A DNA stretch of 64,000 bases from Mycolicibacterium sp. YH-1 (GTDB lineage: Bacteria > Actinomycetota > Actinomycetes > Mycobacteriales > Mycobacteriaceae), in NCBI RefSeq assembly GCF_022557175.1, contig NZ_CP092915.1, forward strand, positions 4,340,001-4,404,000. Direction: 5' to 3'. Below, in pieces: positions 36,644 to 44,396 of the stretch (the stretch's first letter is position 1; each line of letters begins with the position of its first letter). A model generated the notes under the pieces. The model was not told the origin of the DNA. It did no database searches and saw only the letters and a list, made by a program, of their open reading frames with translations. Both the position numbers and the translations under genes were made by a program.

Positions 36644-37468
36644 ATGAGCCCGACGCCATTGGCCAATGGATTCTGTTTTGGTGAGGGACCGCGGTGGTTC
36701 GAGGGCCTGCTCTGGTTCTCGGACATGCTCGGCGAGGCCGTGCACACCGTGGACCTCAACGGCGCGACCAGCACCCTGCAACTACCCGGCAGAGCGCCGT
36801 CCGGGCTGGGTTTCCGGCCCGACGGAACGCTGCTGATCGTCTCCACCGAGGATCGTCAGGTGCTCCGCTACGACGGTGACCACGTGACCGTGCTGGCCGA
36901 CCTGGGCGACCTGGTGCCCGCCAATCTCGGCGATATGGTGATCGACGCCCGTGGTGCCGCCTTCGTGGGATCGCAGGCCCGAGAGGGGGGTGTCATCGTC
37001 CGCATCGACCCTGATGACACCGCCTCCGTCGTGGCAGGCGACCTCGACTTCCCCAACGGCATGGTCATCACCCCGGACGGCGACACGCTTGTCGTCGCCG
37101 AGTCGACGGGACGCCGACTCACCGCGTTCACGGTCACGACCGACGGTGCGCTGGTCGATCGACGGGTGTTCGCCGACGGCCTCGACGGACCCCCCGATGG
37201 CCTGGCGATCGACAACGAGGGCGGGGTGTGGACAGCCATGACACTGGCCCACCAGTTCGAGCGAATCACCGACGGCGGCAACGTGACCGATCGCATCGAC
37301 ATGGCGGGGCGTACCGCCATCGCCTGCGCCCTGGGCGGTCCCGACGGACGCACGCTGTTCCTGCTGTCCAGCACCGACGCGTATCCCGAACGTCTGATCG
37401 GCACCAAGGCGTCACGCGTCGACGCGCTGATGGTCGACGTGCCCGCCCCGGGTCGATTCGGGCACTGA
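36644..37468 (+). CDS. SMP-30/gluconolactonase family protein
   Basis: 274 residues. Six-bladed propeller hydrolase with metal ligands visible as Glu in GEGPRWFEG, Asn in FPNGMVITPDGD and Asp in PPDGLAIDNEG. It opens lactones using a divalent metal. Placed opposite the BVMO operon and sharing its regulatory region, it is a plausible lactonase for a BVMO product. The thioesterase-like gene follows after 29 nt. Confidence 0.9.
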   Translation: MSPTPLANGFCFGEGPRWFEGLLWFSDMLGEAVHTVDLNGATSTLQLPGRAPSGLGFRPDGTLLIVSTEDRQVLRYDGDHVTVLADLGDLVPANLGDMVIDARGAAFVGSQAREGGVIVRIDPDDTASVVAGDLDFPNGMVITPDGDTLVVAESTGRRLTAFTVTTDGALVDRRVFADGLDGPPDGLAIDNEGGVWTAMTLAHQFERITDGGNVTDRIDMAGRTAIACALGGPDGRTLFLLSSTDAYPERLIGTKASRVDALMVDVPAPGRFGH

Positions 37469-37497
37469 GGAAATTGGGCACTGACGGAAAGTTGAAG

Positions 37498-38310
37498 ATG
37501 TCTGACTCCTACTACGAACTCGTCGACACCGATGACGCAGGCGAGCGTTTCCGCGCGACCGACCTGGTGCGCGGCACGTGGAATGCCTCGATCCAGCACG
37601 GTGCCCCCGTATCGGCGCTGCTGGTCCGTGCGCTGGAACGCTGCGCGCCGCGCGATGACACCAGGCTCAGCCGCGTGATGATCGACCTGGTCGGCGGCGT
37701 GCCCGCAGAGGGTGACCTGTGGTTGCGCGCTCAAGTCGACCGTCCGGGCAGGCAGATCGAACTGGTCAGTGCGGAACTACTCGCCCCTGACCGCGACGGT
37801 GCACCGCGGACCGTCGCGAAGGCAAGCGGTTGGCGGCTGTCCACCCTCGACACCACAGCGGTCGTACACGCGCCCGCGCCCGCACTCGCGCCGCTGGCGC
37901 AGGCGAAGAGCCGCGATATGGCCAAGAATTGGGACCGCAACTACGTGCACAGCATCGACTGGCGCTGGCTCACCACGCCATTGGCCGACGGGCCCGGCGA
38001 ATCCTGGCTGCGGCCGACCGTGGACCTCGTGAAGGGCGAGACGATGACGCCGCTGCAGCGGCTGTTCACGGTCGCCGACGATGCGAACGGCATCGGCACC
38101 AAGCTCGACATCCGGCGCTGGACGTTCATGAACACCGACCTGGTCGTGCATGTGCACCGCGTGCCCGAGGGTGAGTGGATCGGCATCCGGGCCGAGACGA
38201 GCTACGGGCCCGATGGCATCGGGACCACGTTCGGCACGCTGTTCGACGCCCACGGTGCGATCGGCGGCATTCAGCAGTCGGTGCTGGTGCGGCCGATGCC
38301 GTCGCGTTAG
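37498..38310 (+). CDS. Acyl-CoA thioesterase family protein (TesB-like double hotdog)
   Basis: 270 residues from ATG 37498. The N-terminal hotdog has NASIQHGAPVSALLVRALERC. The C-terminal half ends with MNTDLVVHVHRVPEGEWIGIRAETSYGPDGIGTTFGTLFDAHGAIGG (quoted only to locate it; the key features are DLVVHVHR and GTLFDAHG), the TesB/thioesterase-like double-hotdog pattern with DxHG. It may release or recycle CoA from cluster intermediates. Co-transcribed with the SMP-30 gene. Confidence 0.85.
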   Translation: MSDSYYELVDTDDAGERFRATDLVRGTWNASIQHGAPVSALLVRALERCAPRDDTRLSRVMIDLVGGVPAEGDLWLRAQVDRPGRQIELVSAELLAPDRDGAPRTVAKASGWRLSTLDTTAVVHAPAPALAPLAQAKSRDMAKNWDRNYVHSIDWRWLTTPLADGPGESWLRPTVDLVKGETMTPLQRLFTVADDANGIGTKLDIRRWTFMNTDLVVHVHRVPEGEWIGIRAETSYGPDGIGTTFGTLFDAHGAIGGIQQSVLVRPMPSR

Positions 38311-38615
38311 CTCGCGGCCGACACGCCCATCCGCCAGCAAACCAGGACCGGCGCTCAAGAGCCCGCTGTCGACACGACCGGCAGACCGCACGGGACCTGT
38401 GCAAACGCCGGGTGATGGCTGTCAGCGCAACGCCGATGAAATCGGCGCGGAGCAACGAACGACATTTCGCAGTGCGACGAAAGTCTCAGTGCTGCTGGGC
38501 AATTCACGCGCCACCCGGATACGCACCAGATTGTTCGTATAGCTAGGCAACGTACTACAGTGGTCTTAGGCCGGGGGGTTTGGTGCAACAGGCAACGAAC
38601 CGGAGGTTGAGTGTG
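38311..38615. other. Intergenic stretch, no gene seen
   Basis: About 305 nt between the thioesterase and a small secreted protein. Neither strand shows an ORF with a credible start and composition. A GGAGG RBS (38602-38606) at the right end belongs to the next gene, and a promoter for it presumably lies near 38530-38580. I see no repeat, strong palindrome or RNA structure. Confidence 0.5.
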
Positions 38616-38846
38616 ATGCGTTCCAAACTAGCCACGAAGGCTATCGTGGGGGTCGCCGCAGCGGCGGTGCCGCTGGGATTGGGCTTCGTCGGTGCAGCTC
38701 CGGCCGCAGCAGGTCCCGAGGTGTGTCTGACGGGCCCATACGGCTATGCCAGCGCATGCGTCGAAGCGCCCGGCTGGGTGGACTGGCGCGACGGCCACCA
38801 TGGCCGCGGGCACTGGAATAAGCACTGGGACGACGACGACGACTGA
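38616..38846 (+). CDS. Small secreted protein with His/Asp-rich tail
   Basis: 76 residues from ATG 38616 (GTG 38613 also possible; RBS GGAGG). Signal peptide MRSKLATKAIVGVAAAAVPL with cleavage after APAAAG or nearby. The mature chain is about 45 residues, with two Cys (EVCLTGP, SACVEAP) that can form a disulfide. The tail GHHGRGHWNKHWDDDDD is rich in His, Trp and Asp and could bind metal. The family is unknown. Confidence 0.78.
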   Translation: MRSKLATKAIVGVAAAAVPLGLGFVGAAPAAAGPEVCLTGPYGYASACVEAPGWVDWRDGHHGRGHWNKHWDDDDD

Positions 38847-38883
38847 TCGGCCACGCGAGCCGAGCCAGCTCAGCAAAGCTGTA

Positions 38884-39192
38884 TTAGCAGGTCACATCGA
38901 CAATAGCGGTCATGTCGGTGACCGTGGTGACGATGTCGTTGCCGGCTCCTGGAGCGCCGGAGTCCGTGCGGGAGTAGGTGTGACCGGGGCGGACGGCGCT
39001 GACTGAGCAATGATCGAGTGGCGCGGTGCCGACCCTGCTCAGAATGACGTGATACCCCTGGGCGCGAAGTTGTTCGACAACCTGATCGACGGTTTGGGGT
39101 CCGGTCGGCGCCGCGTTCGCCAGATCAACTGGACTGAACATGACCGCTGCGAGTGCGCCTGCGACAGCTGCGCGGGCTAAGAGCTTCCTCAT
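38884..39192 (-). CDS. Small secreted protein under SigL-type promoter
   Basis: 102 residues from ATG 39192, chosen because AAGGAA lies 6 nt upstream (ATG 39198 has none at proper distance). Signal peptide cleaved after DLANA. The mature part has TVDQVVEQLRAQGYHVILSRVG, resembling small mycobacterial exported proteins of unknown function, and two Cys (DHCSVSA and the C-terminal DVTC), probably a disulfide. It lies just downstream of the sigma/anti-sigma operon but has its own TGAACC promoter. Confidence 0.82.
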   Translation of the reverse strand: MRKLLARAAVAGALAAVMFSPVDLANAAPTGPQTVDQVVEQLRAQGYHVILSRVGTAPLDHCSVSAVRPGHTYSRTDSGAPGAGNDIVTTVTDMTAIVDVTC

Positions 39193-39222
39193 CGGCATTT
39201 CCTTCGTTTGCGCTTAGTGAGA

Positions 39223-39250
39223 TATACGCTGAAACAAGGAATTTGGTTCA
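39223..39250 (-). promoter_or_regulatory. SigL-type ECF promoter TGAACC-N16-CGTATA
   Basis: On the minus strand, -35 TGAACC (39245-39250) and -10 CGTATA (39223-39228) are 16 nt apart, 31 nt upstream of the small secreted protein ATG. Same consensus as the promoters at 2792 and 42166. Confidence 0.65.
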
Positions 39251-39348
39251 ATTCTCATTGCAGGTCTCGGCCAGAACGCGGCCGGTACGTCGGATCCGCT
39301 CGGCACGTCATGAAGAACGCGGGGCTCAACACCGCCGCTCTGCGGCGC

Positions 39349-39948
39349 TCAGCGTTCCATCGTGGCCAACAAGGTGTTGTTGGCGTCGACGACGTTGAGC
39401 TTGCGTAGTTGCGACATTGGGATCGATGTGGATCCCTGCACCACTCCACCGCCGCTGGGCATTGCCGCCCAGTTCGCGGCCTGTTCCATTCGACCGTGTT
39501 CGTCCATGGTGCGCAGCGTGAAAACGCCTTCAGGGGGCAGCTTCTTGACGTCGAGGGAGACGGCCGTCCCCCAGGGCTTGGGTGTCAACGTCACTATCCC
39601 GCTCACCTCGCCGGCGATCTCCTCGACCGCGATGTTGCCAGTGGTTGACGGCGGTGGGCCACCCGGGATCGTCACCACGGCGATACCGACGGCGACCGCA
39701 GCGGCCCCCGCCAGCGCGGCCCCCGCCACCCACCACCTGCGGGCTTTTCCGCTGACGCCGTCGGTAGCGTCGTCGAACAGGTCGGCGGGATCAACCTTCG
39801 CCAACAATGCAGGCAACGGAGCACAGTCAGCGACGTCTCGTTGGCAGCGTGAGCACCCGCGCAGATGGTCCTCGAACTGCCGCCGCTCGTCGGCGTCAAG
39901 CCCTCCAAGGACGTAGGCCCCGAGCAAGTCGTGCGGTTCGTCGTTCAT
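39349..39948 (-). CDS. Zinc-containing anti-sigma factor, RslA-like
   Basis: 199 residues. The N-terminal ZAS motif is FEDHLRGCSRCQRDV (HxxxCxxC), which binds zinc and the sigma factor and may respond to oxidation. A single membrane segment lies near residues 72-92 (WWVAGAALAGAAAVAVGIAVV). The extracytoplasmic domain ends MSQLRKLNVVDANNTLLATME and contains PWGTAVSLDVKKLP, similar to RslA/RskA periplasmic domains. It overlaps the sigma gene by 4 nt. Rip1, encoded at 15-16 kb, could process it. Confidence 0.9.
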   Translation of the reverse strand: MNDEPHDLLGAYVLGGLDADERRQFEDHLRGCSRCQRDVADCAPLPALLAKVDPADLFDDATDGVSGKARRWWVAGAALAGAAAVAVGIAVVTIPGGPPPSTTGNIAVEEIAGEVSGIVTLTPKPWGTAVSLDVKKLPPEGVFTLRTMDEHGRMEQAANWAAMPSGGGVVQGSTSIPMSQLRKLNVVDANNTLLATMER

Positions 39949-40490
39949 AGCAGCCCCATCTCGTCGAACACCACCCGGAGCGCCCGGACAGCGTGGTAGC
40001 TACGCGATTTGATCGTTCCCACGGCGACGCCCAGTCGATCAGCGGCCGCGGCGATCGTCATATCGTCGAAGTACAGCGCCTTGATCACCTCGCGGTGTTC
40101 GGCGCTGAGGCGGCGCATCGACTCCGCCAGCAGTATCCGTTCCAATGACGCGTCGACACCGTCCCCGGTCGCGGCGGTGGCGTGGTCGTCGGTCAGCACC
40201 TCGGGGCGCCGTGACCGGGCCCGCCACTGATCGATCAGGGCGTTGTGGGCGATCGAGAACAGGAATGATCGCGCGTTGCCGCGTTCGACATCGATCCGGT
40301 CGATGTTCTTCCAGGCCCTGACGAAGGTCTCCTGCACGATGTCCTCGCGGTGTTGTGAGTCGGTGACATAACCGGCGACAAAGCGGCGCACCGCATCAGC
40401 ATGTGCCGTGTACAGCAGGGTCAGCAGCTGGCCGTCAGAGCCGCGATCCGGGTCCACGGCGCGGCGACGACGCAAGCGACTGATCGGCAC
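39945..40490 (-). CDS. ECF RNA polymerase sigma factor, SigL-like
   Basis: 181 residues from GTG 40490, 2 nt after the cytochrome b561 stop; a longer frame upstream is only an overlap with that gene. Region 2: LYTAHADAVRRFVAGYVTD and REDIVQETFVRAWKN. Region 4: LSAEHREVIKALYFDDMTIAAAADRLGVAVGTIKSRSYHAVRAL (located at about residues 125-168). It resembles M. tuberculosis SigL. Operon order is catalase, b561, sigma, anti-sigma, with a matching TGAACC promoter in front. Confidence 0.92.
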   Translation of the reverse strand: MPISRLRRRRAVDPDRGSDGQLLTLLYTAHADAVRRFVAGYVTDSQHREDIVQETFVRAWKNIDRIDVERGNARSFLFSIAHNALIDQWRARSRRPEVLTDDHATAATGDGVDASLERILLAESMRRLSAEHREVIKALYFDDMTIAAAADRLGVAVGTIKSRSYHAVRALRVVFDEMGLL

Positions 40491-40492
40491 TC

Positions 40493-41029
40493 TCAATTGC
40501 GGAACGCCATCCGCCCCAGCATCCCGTCCCGCAGTGTCAGGGTGTGCAGCAGGACCGCCGAGACATGCGCCGCAACGAGGACGACCAGCGTGTAGGCGAG
40601 CAGCGAATGACCGTTCCGCAGAAGCGCATACAGGCCCGCATCGACGGGAGCGATGGCGGGTAACCGGACAGAACCGATAACGACGGGCACACCGGCGGCC
40701 GCCAGCATGGCCCAACCCACCAATGGTTGAGCCAGCAGCGCGGCATACATCGCCACTTCTGATCCAACGACTGCCCGGCGTTCCCACCGCCCCACCGTTG
40801 CGGGAAGCGCGGGCGCGCGGTGGCGCAACCGGTTGACCACTCGGGCGATGATCACGATGAACACCAGCGCCCCGATGATCTTGTGCAGCATCAGCAGCGC
40901 CGCATAGTCCGCCAGCGCATTCGCCAGCGCGAAGCCGACGATGAGCGCGGCGAAAACCAGGACTGCGGTCAGCCAGTGCATCACACGGATGGACAAACTG
41001 TAGCGGCCGCTATTCGGTGGACGGGTCAT
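40493..41029 (-). CDS. Cytochrome b561 (YodB-type) membrane protein
   Basis: 178 residues with four membrane helices. Haem-ligand His candidates are in SIRVMHWLTA, LLMLHKIIGA, RNGHSLLAY and AAHVSAVLLH. It passes electrons between quinol pool and an extracytoplasmic partner. Start overlaps the catalase-family stop by 4 nt (ATGA). The pairing suggests it feeds electrons to, or accepts them from, the membrane-anchored haem peroxidase upstream. Confidence 0.92.
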   Translation of the reverse strand: MTRPPNSGRYSLSIRVMHWLTAVLVFAALIVGFALANALADYAALLMLHKIIGALVFIVIIARVVNRLRHRAPALPATVGRWERRAVVGSEVAMYAALLAQPLVGWAMLAAAGVPVVIGSVRLPAIAPVDAGLYALLRNGHSLLAYTLVVLVAAHVSAVLLHTLTLRDGMLGRMAFRN

Positions 41030-42129
41030 TGCGACACCTCATTGACCTGGACCGCCGATGGTCCGCCCGTTTCGCCCGCTCTGCGCCGGAACGACGCCGC
41101 ATAGACCGACGACCGCGCAGGCAGCAGCGGATCCTCGGACGGCTCGATACCGTCTGGCAGCACCATCGGGTCGAAGTTGATGTCCCTGGCGTTCCCACGG
41201 CGCTCGGTGTCGATCGAATCGATCACGACGGTGCCGGCGTCAACGGTGCGACGCTCGGGCGGCCACGCGACAGTCGCGTCCCTCACGTCGTCGTCGGGCT
41301 CCCCCACAGTCAGCAGCAGGCGCCAGCGCAGCGGACCGGCTTTGATGTCGCCGATCAGGTTGTCGAACAACCAATTCGGTCCAGACCCGGGCTTGGCAGG
41401 CGTTCCGGTCGAGGCCATCGGCACAAGAGTCCAACGCACAGGCGTGATCTCATTGGCGGCGCTGATGAACAGGAACGCATTCAGCCCGTGATACGCGCTG
41501 TCGCCAAATCCCGATGTCGGCTGCTGCCGATTGATGGTCGCCATCGCCCGAGCTGTTTCGGGGTGTGCCGCCAGGAACTTCGACATCACCTCAGGGTCGG
41601 GTTTACCGGTATCGGACGCAGGCTTCGACGCCAGCAGTCGGTCATAGAACCCCTGTGGTGAACTATCCGGGAAGACAGGGCTGTTCAGCATTGCGGTCCG
41701 CCACTGCTCGGCGCCCGGATACCCGAAGGCCAGGCCCAGCCCCCGACTGGCGTTCGCACTGTCGGACACCGCAGGATTCCCGCCAGGCAGCGAGAAGCGC
41801 CCGACTACCGGCGTGCGGCCACTGCGAAAGACCGCCGCCCGACTCAACTCCGTCCCGTTGCCGTTGGCATCGAAGTACCCGGACACCGCAACCCCTTTGG
41901 CATGATTGCGCCGAAAGCCCGGATGCGACCCGTAAACGTGCCGAAATGCGTCGATGAAAGCTTGGGGCGACAATCGGCCGCCTGACCCGACCGGTCCGCG
42001 CGCGTACAGAGTCGCACCGACGTCGACGGCCAGGAAACCGCCGATCGCGGCGATGCCTAGCAGGACACCTCGGCGATCGATCGAGGCGGTGGCCCAAGAC
42101 TTCGGGATCAATCCCGGTCGCTTCTTCAA
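41026..42129 (-). CDS. Catalase-related haem peroxidase (SrpA-like), membrane-anchored
   Basis: 367 residues from TTG 42129 with AGGAG 6 nt upstream. One N-terminal hydrophobic segment (GVLLGIAAIGGFLAVDVGA) should export or anchor it. The catalase-core region FRRNHAKGVAVSGYFDANG carries the distal His. Length is typical of the small SrpA-type catalase-related peroxidases, which lack the C-terminal domain of true catalases. It should detoxify peroxides outside the cytoplasm. First gene of a four-gene sigma operon. Confidence 0.88.
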   Translation of the reverse strand: MKKRPGLIPKSWATASIDRRGVLLGIAAIGGFLAVDVGATLYARGPVGSGGRLSPQAFIDAFRHVYGSHPGFRRNHAKGVAVSGYFDANGNGTELSRAAVFRSGRTPVVGRFSLPGGNPAVSDSANASRGLGLAFGYPGAEQWRTAMLNSPVFPDSSPQGFYDRLLASKPASDTGKPDPEVMSKFLAAHPETARAMATINRQQPTSGFGDSAYHGLNAFLFISAANEITPVRWTLVPMASTGTPAKPGSGPNWLFDNLIGDIKAGPLRWRLLLTVGEPDDDVRDATVAWPPERRTVDAGTVVIDSIDTERRGNARDINFDPMVLPDGIEPSEDPLLPARSSVYAASFRRRAGETGGPSAVQVNEVSQ

Positions 42130-42165
42130 TGTGCGCTCCTACCATCGCGAGGTCTCCTGCGAGGG

Positions 42166-42194
42166 TGTACGCCCATGGCACCAGGCCCGGTTCA
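42166..42194 (-). promoter_or_regulatory. SigL-type ECF promoter TGAACC-N17-CGTACA (autoregulatory)
   Basis: On the minus strand, TGAACC (42189-42194) and CGTACA (42166-42171) are 17 nt apart, about 36 nt upstream of the catalase-family start. It would let the SigL-like factor drive its own operon. The matching sites are at 2792 and 39223. Confidence 0.7.
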
Positions 42195-42249
42195 TCGCCG
42201 ACGGGATGTGTGACCCACATCACAATCTATGCGCGTGGACGGAGGCCGC

Positions 42250-42441
42250 TCAAGTCGACAGGCGAAGCGCGGCGGCAGGGCACTGAGTGACGGCCTGCTT
42301 CATACGGTCGAGGTCGCCGTCTGGGCGGTCACCGTCGTGAATCACGACGCTGCCGTCATCGGTCACCTCGAACACGTCCTCTGCGATTGACTCGCAGATG
42401 CCGTGTCCGGTGCACTTTCCGAGATCGACGTCTACCCGCAT
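42250..42441 (-). CDS. [3Fe-4S]-type ferredoxin
   Basis: 63 residues. Cluster ligands are in KCTGHGICE (Cys-x5-Cys, the second ligand position of a 4Fe ferredoxin replaced by His) and TQCPAAAL. This is the P450-partner type. It starts 13 nt after the stop of the adjacent P450 gene on the same strand and should reduce that enzyme, and perhaps the P450 at 34558. No ferredoxin reductase gene is in the window. Confidence 0.94.
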   Translation of the reverse strand: MRVDVDLGKCTGHGICESIAEDVFEVTDDGSVVIHDGDRPDGDLDRMKQAVTQCPAAALRLST

Positions 42442-42454
42442 ATCGCCTCCGGCC

Positions 42455-43720
42455 CTACTTGACCACGGCCGGCAGCCGCTTGATGCCGTGCACGAAGTTG
42501 CTGTGCAGCAGTTCGGGCTCGCCGAACTCGACATGCTTGAGCCGGGTGAGCAACTCGCGGAACAGGTTTCGCAGCTCGGTCCGTGCCAGCTGGTTGCCAA
42601 GGCAGAAGTGCGGACCACCGCCGCCGTACCCGACGTGCGGATTGGGCGAGCGGCTCAGATCGAATGCCCCCGGCGCATCGAACACCGCCTCGTCGCGATT
42701 GGCCGAACAGTAGAACAGCCCGACCTTCTCCCCCGCGGCGATGGGCTGCCCGGCAATCTCGGCGTCCTGGGTCGCGAACCGGGCGAACTGCAGCACCGGC
42801 GAGGACCATCGGACGAACTCCTCCACGGCAGTGCCGATGCGCCCGTCGAAGTCCGCCATGAGCCAATCCCGCTGGTCGGGGTTGGCGGATAGCGCCAGCA
42901 TGGCGTGGGAGGTCGCCTGCTTGGTGGTGTCGTTGCCCGCAGAGGCGAGCAGGATCAGGAACGCACCCATCTCCTCGTCGGTGAGCCTCTGGCCATCGAC
43001 CTCCGCGTTGACCATCGCGGTCATCAGATCGTCGCCGGGGTTGGCGCGCCGAAACTTGGCCAACTCGGCACCGGTGCTGGCCAGCAGCATGATCTCGCTG
43101 ATGGTGTCGGCGGCGCGCTCCTCCAGCGAGCTGTACTCGTCATCGCTCATGCTGAACAGCTTCTCGGCGGCCGCGGCCACGGCCGGCTGGTCAGACCCGG
43201 GAACTCCGAGCATCTTCATGATGGTCAGCATCGGCAGGCGAGCCGAACATGCTGAGACAAAGTCGATCTCGCCCGCGCCGACGAGATCGTCGACGACGGC
43301 GACCGCCGTGTCGTGGATCTGTTCATCGATTCGGCGGACGTTCTTCGGCGTGAACGCCGAGCTGACCAACTTCCGGTAGACGGTGTGCTGCGGGGGGTCC
43401 ATGGCCAGGAAGAACGACGCCATCCGCTGCACTTCGGCGGGCATCGGATCCAGCGCCACGCCCTGGGCCGAGGTGAACAACTCGGGATGCTGACTGACGT
43501 AGGTGACGTCGGCACGGCGGGTCAACGCCCAGAACCCGGGCTCGACGAGGTCGAACAGCGAGGGCAGCGGCTTGTGCCAGGACAGCCCGTCGGCACTCCG
43601 CAACTGCGCGAAGGTCCGATCCCGCTCGTCGAACGGCTGCGCCCAGAAGTGGTGGGAGGTGATGTCGAATGGGCTGTACTCACGCTGCTTCGGCGAGCTG
43701 GCGACGGTCAATTGACGCAT
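42455..43720 (-). CDS. Cytochrome P450 (CYP124/125/142-like)
   Basis: 421 residues from ATG 43720 (MRQLTVASS). Haem motif YGGGGPHFCLGNQLARTELR, I-helix LASAGNDTTKQ, K-helix EEFVRWSSPV. The GGGGPHxCLG form is typical of mycobacterial P450s that oxidise sterol, branched-lipid or terpenoid chains. It has its own ferredoxin gene downstream. It is divergent from a TetR gene with the regulon motif between them. Confidence 0.93.
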   Translation of the reverse strand: MRQLTVASSPKQREYSPFDITSHHFWAQPFDERDRTFAQLRSADGLSWHKPLPSLFDLVEPGFWALTRRADVTYVSQHPELFTSAQGVALDPMPAEVQRMASFFLAMDPPQHTVYRKLVSSAFTPKNVRRIDEQIHDTAVAVVDDLVGAGEIDFVSACSARLPMLTIMKMLGVPGSDQPAVAAAAEKLFSMSDDEYSSLEERAADTISEIMLLASTGAELAKFRRANPGDDLMTAMVNAEVDGQRLTDEEMGAFLILLASAGNDTTKQATSHAMLALSANPDQRDWLMADFDGRIGTAVEEFVRWSSPVLQFARFATQDAEIAGQPIAAGEKVGLFYCSANRDEAVFDAPGAFDLSRSPNPHVGYGGGGPHFCLGNQLARTELRNLFRELLTRLKHVEFGEPELLHSNFVHGIKRLPAVVK

Positions 43721-43773
43721 CCTCTGCAATGGCCGGCAGGCTGCGCCAGCGAATCGGAACGACTCAACTAGCG

Positions 43774-43800
43774 TGACACTTGGCATAATATTTGTAAAGC
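43774..43800. promoter_or_regulatory. Conserved regulon element (copy C): TGACA-N14-TGTAA
   Basis: In the 88-nt gap between the P450-ferredoxin operon and the TetR gene. TGACA 43774-43778, TGTAA 43793-43797, then AGC. The TetR GTG start lies 8 nt after the element. Confidence 0.72.
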
Positions 43801-43808
43801 TATTGCTC

Positions 43809-44366
43809 GTGTCGCACACGCCGCGTCCCGAAACGCAACCGCTCGAGGACCAGGACGATAACTCGACGAGAGAGCGAATCCTGGCTGCCACCGCCGAGGT
43901 GCTCGGCCGCAGCGGCGCCACCAAGCTGAGCCTGTCCGAGGTGGCGATCGAGGCGGGCCTGTCCCGCCCCACGCTGTACCGCTGGTTCGATTCCAAGCGC
44001 GGTCTGCTGGACGCATTCGTGGTGTGGGAGCGCGAGTCCTACGAACACGCCATCGCCAAGGCCACCGCGGGGCTGCCGACCGAGGATCGTCTCGACGCCG
44101 CGCTGCGCACCATCGTGGCCTACCAGCGATCCTATCCGGGACTCCGGGTGGTCGAAATCGAACCGGAGTACGTCATCAGGCGTCTGGCTGCCGCGATCCC
44201 GCTGCTGCGATCCCGGTTGGAACGCCTCATACCGGGACCCAGTGGAGCCGACGCGGCGGCGACGGTGGTGCGCGTCGCCATGTCGCACTACCTAGTGCGC
44301 AGCGATGACGATGAGGACTTCCTTGCCCAACTTCGGCACGCCGCAGGAATCAAGCCGACGAGCTGA
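43809..44366 (+). CDS. TetR family regulator (paralogue 1)
   Basis: 185 residues from GTG 43809. HTH: KLSLSEVAIEAGLSRPTLYRWFDSKRGLLDAF. The C-terminus (VRVAMSHYLVRSDDDEDFLAQLRHAAGIK) is shared almost exactly with the second TetR at 45686, so the two are duplicates. The conserved element ends 8 nt upstream, as expected for autoregulation. An upstream in-frame ATG (43773) overlaps that element and is not used. Best candidate for the regulator of the catabolic regulon. Confidence 0.9.
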   Translation: MSHTPRPETQPLEDQDDNSTRERILAATAEVLGRSGATKLSLSEVAIEAGLSRPTLYRWFDSKRGLLDAFVVWERESYEHAIAKATAGLPTEDRLDAALRTIVAYQRSYPGLRVVEIEPEYVIRRLAAAIPLLRSRLERLIPGPSGADAAATVVRVAMSHYLVRSDDDEDFLAQLRHAAGIKPTS

Positions 44367-44396
44367 CGGGTCGTGCCTGCAACGGCAATCCGACCG

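Noticed and set aside
39945..40787. Longer sigma factor of about 280 residues starting inside the cytochrome b561 gene
   Set aside because: The extra N-terminal 100 residues are the shifted-frame product of the b561 coding sequence with no sigma-factor features; GTG 40490 gives a normal ECF length.
43773..43808. ATG 43773 as start of TetR 1
   Set aside because: It overlaps the conserved 27-bp regulatory element, encodes a hydrophobic stretch absent from paralogue 2, and has no RBS.
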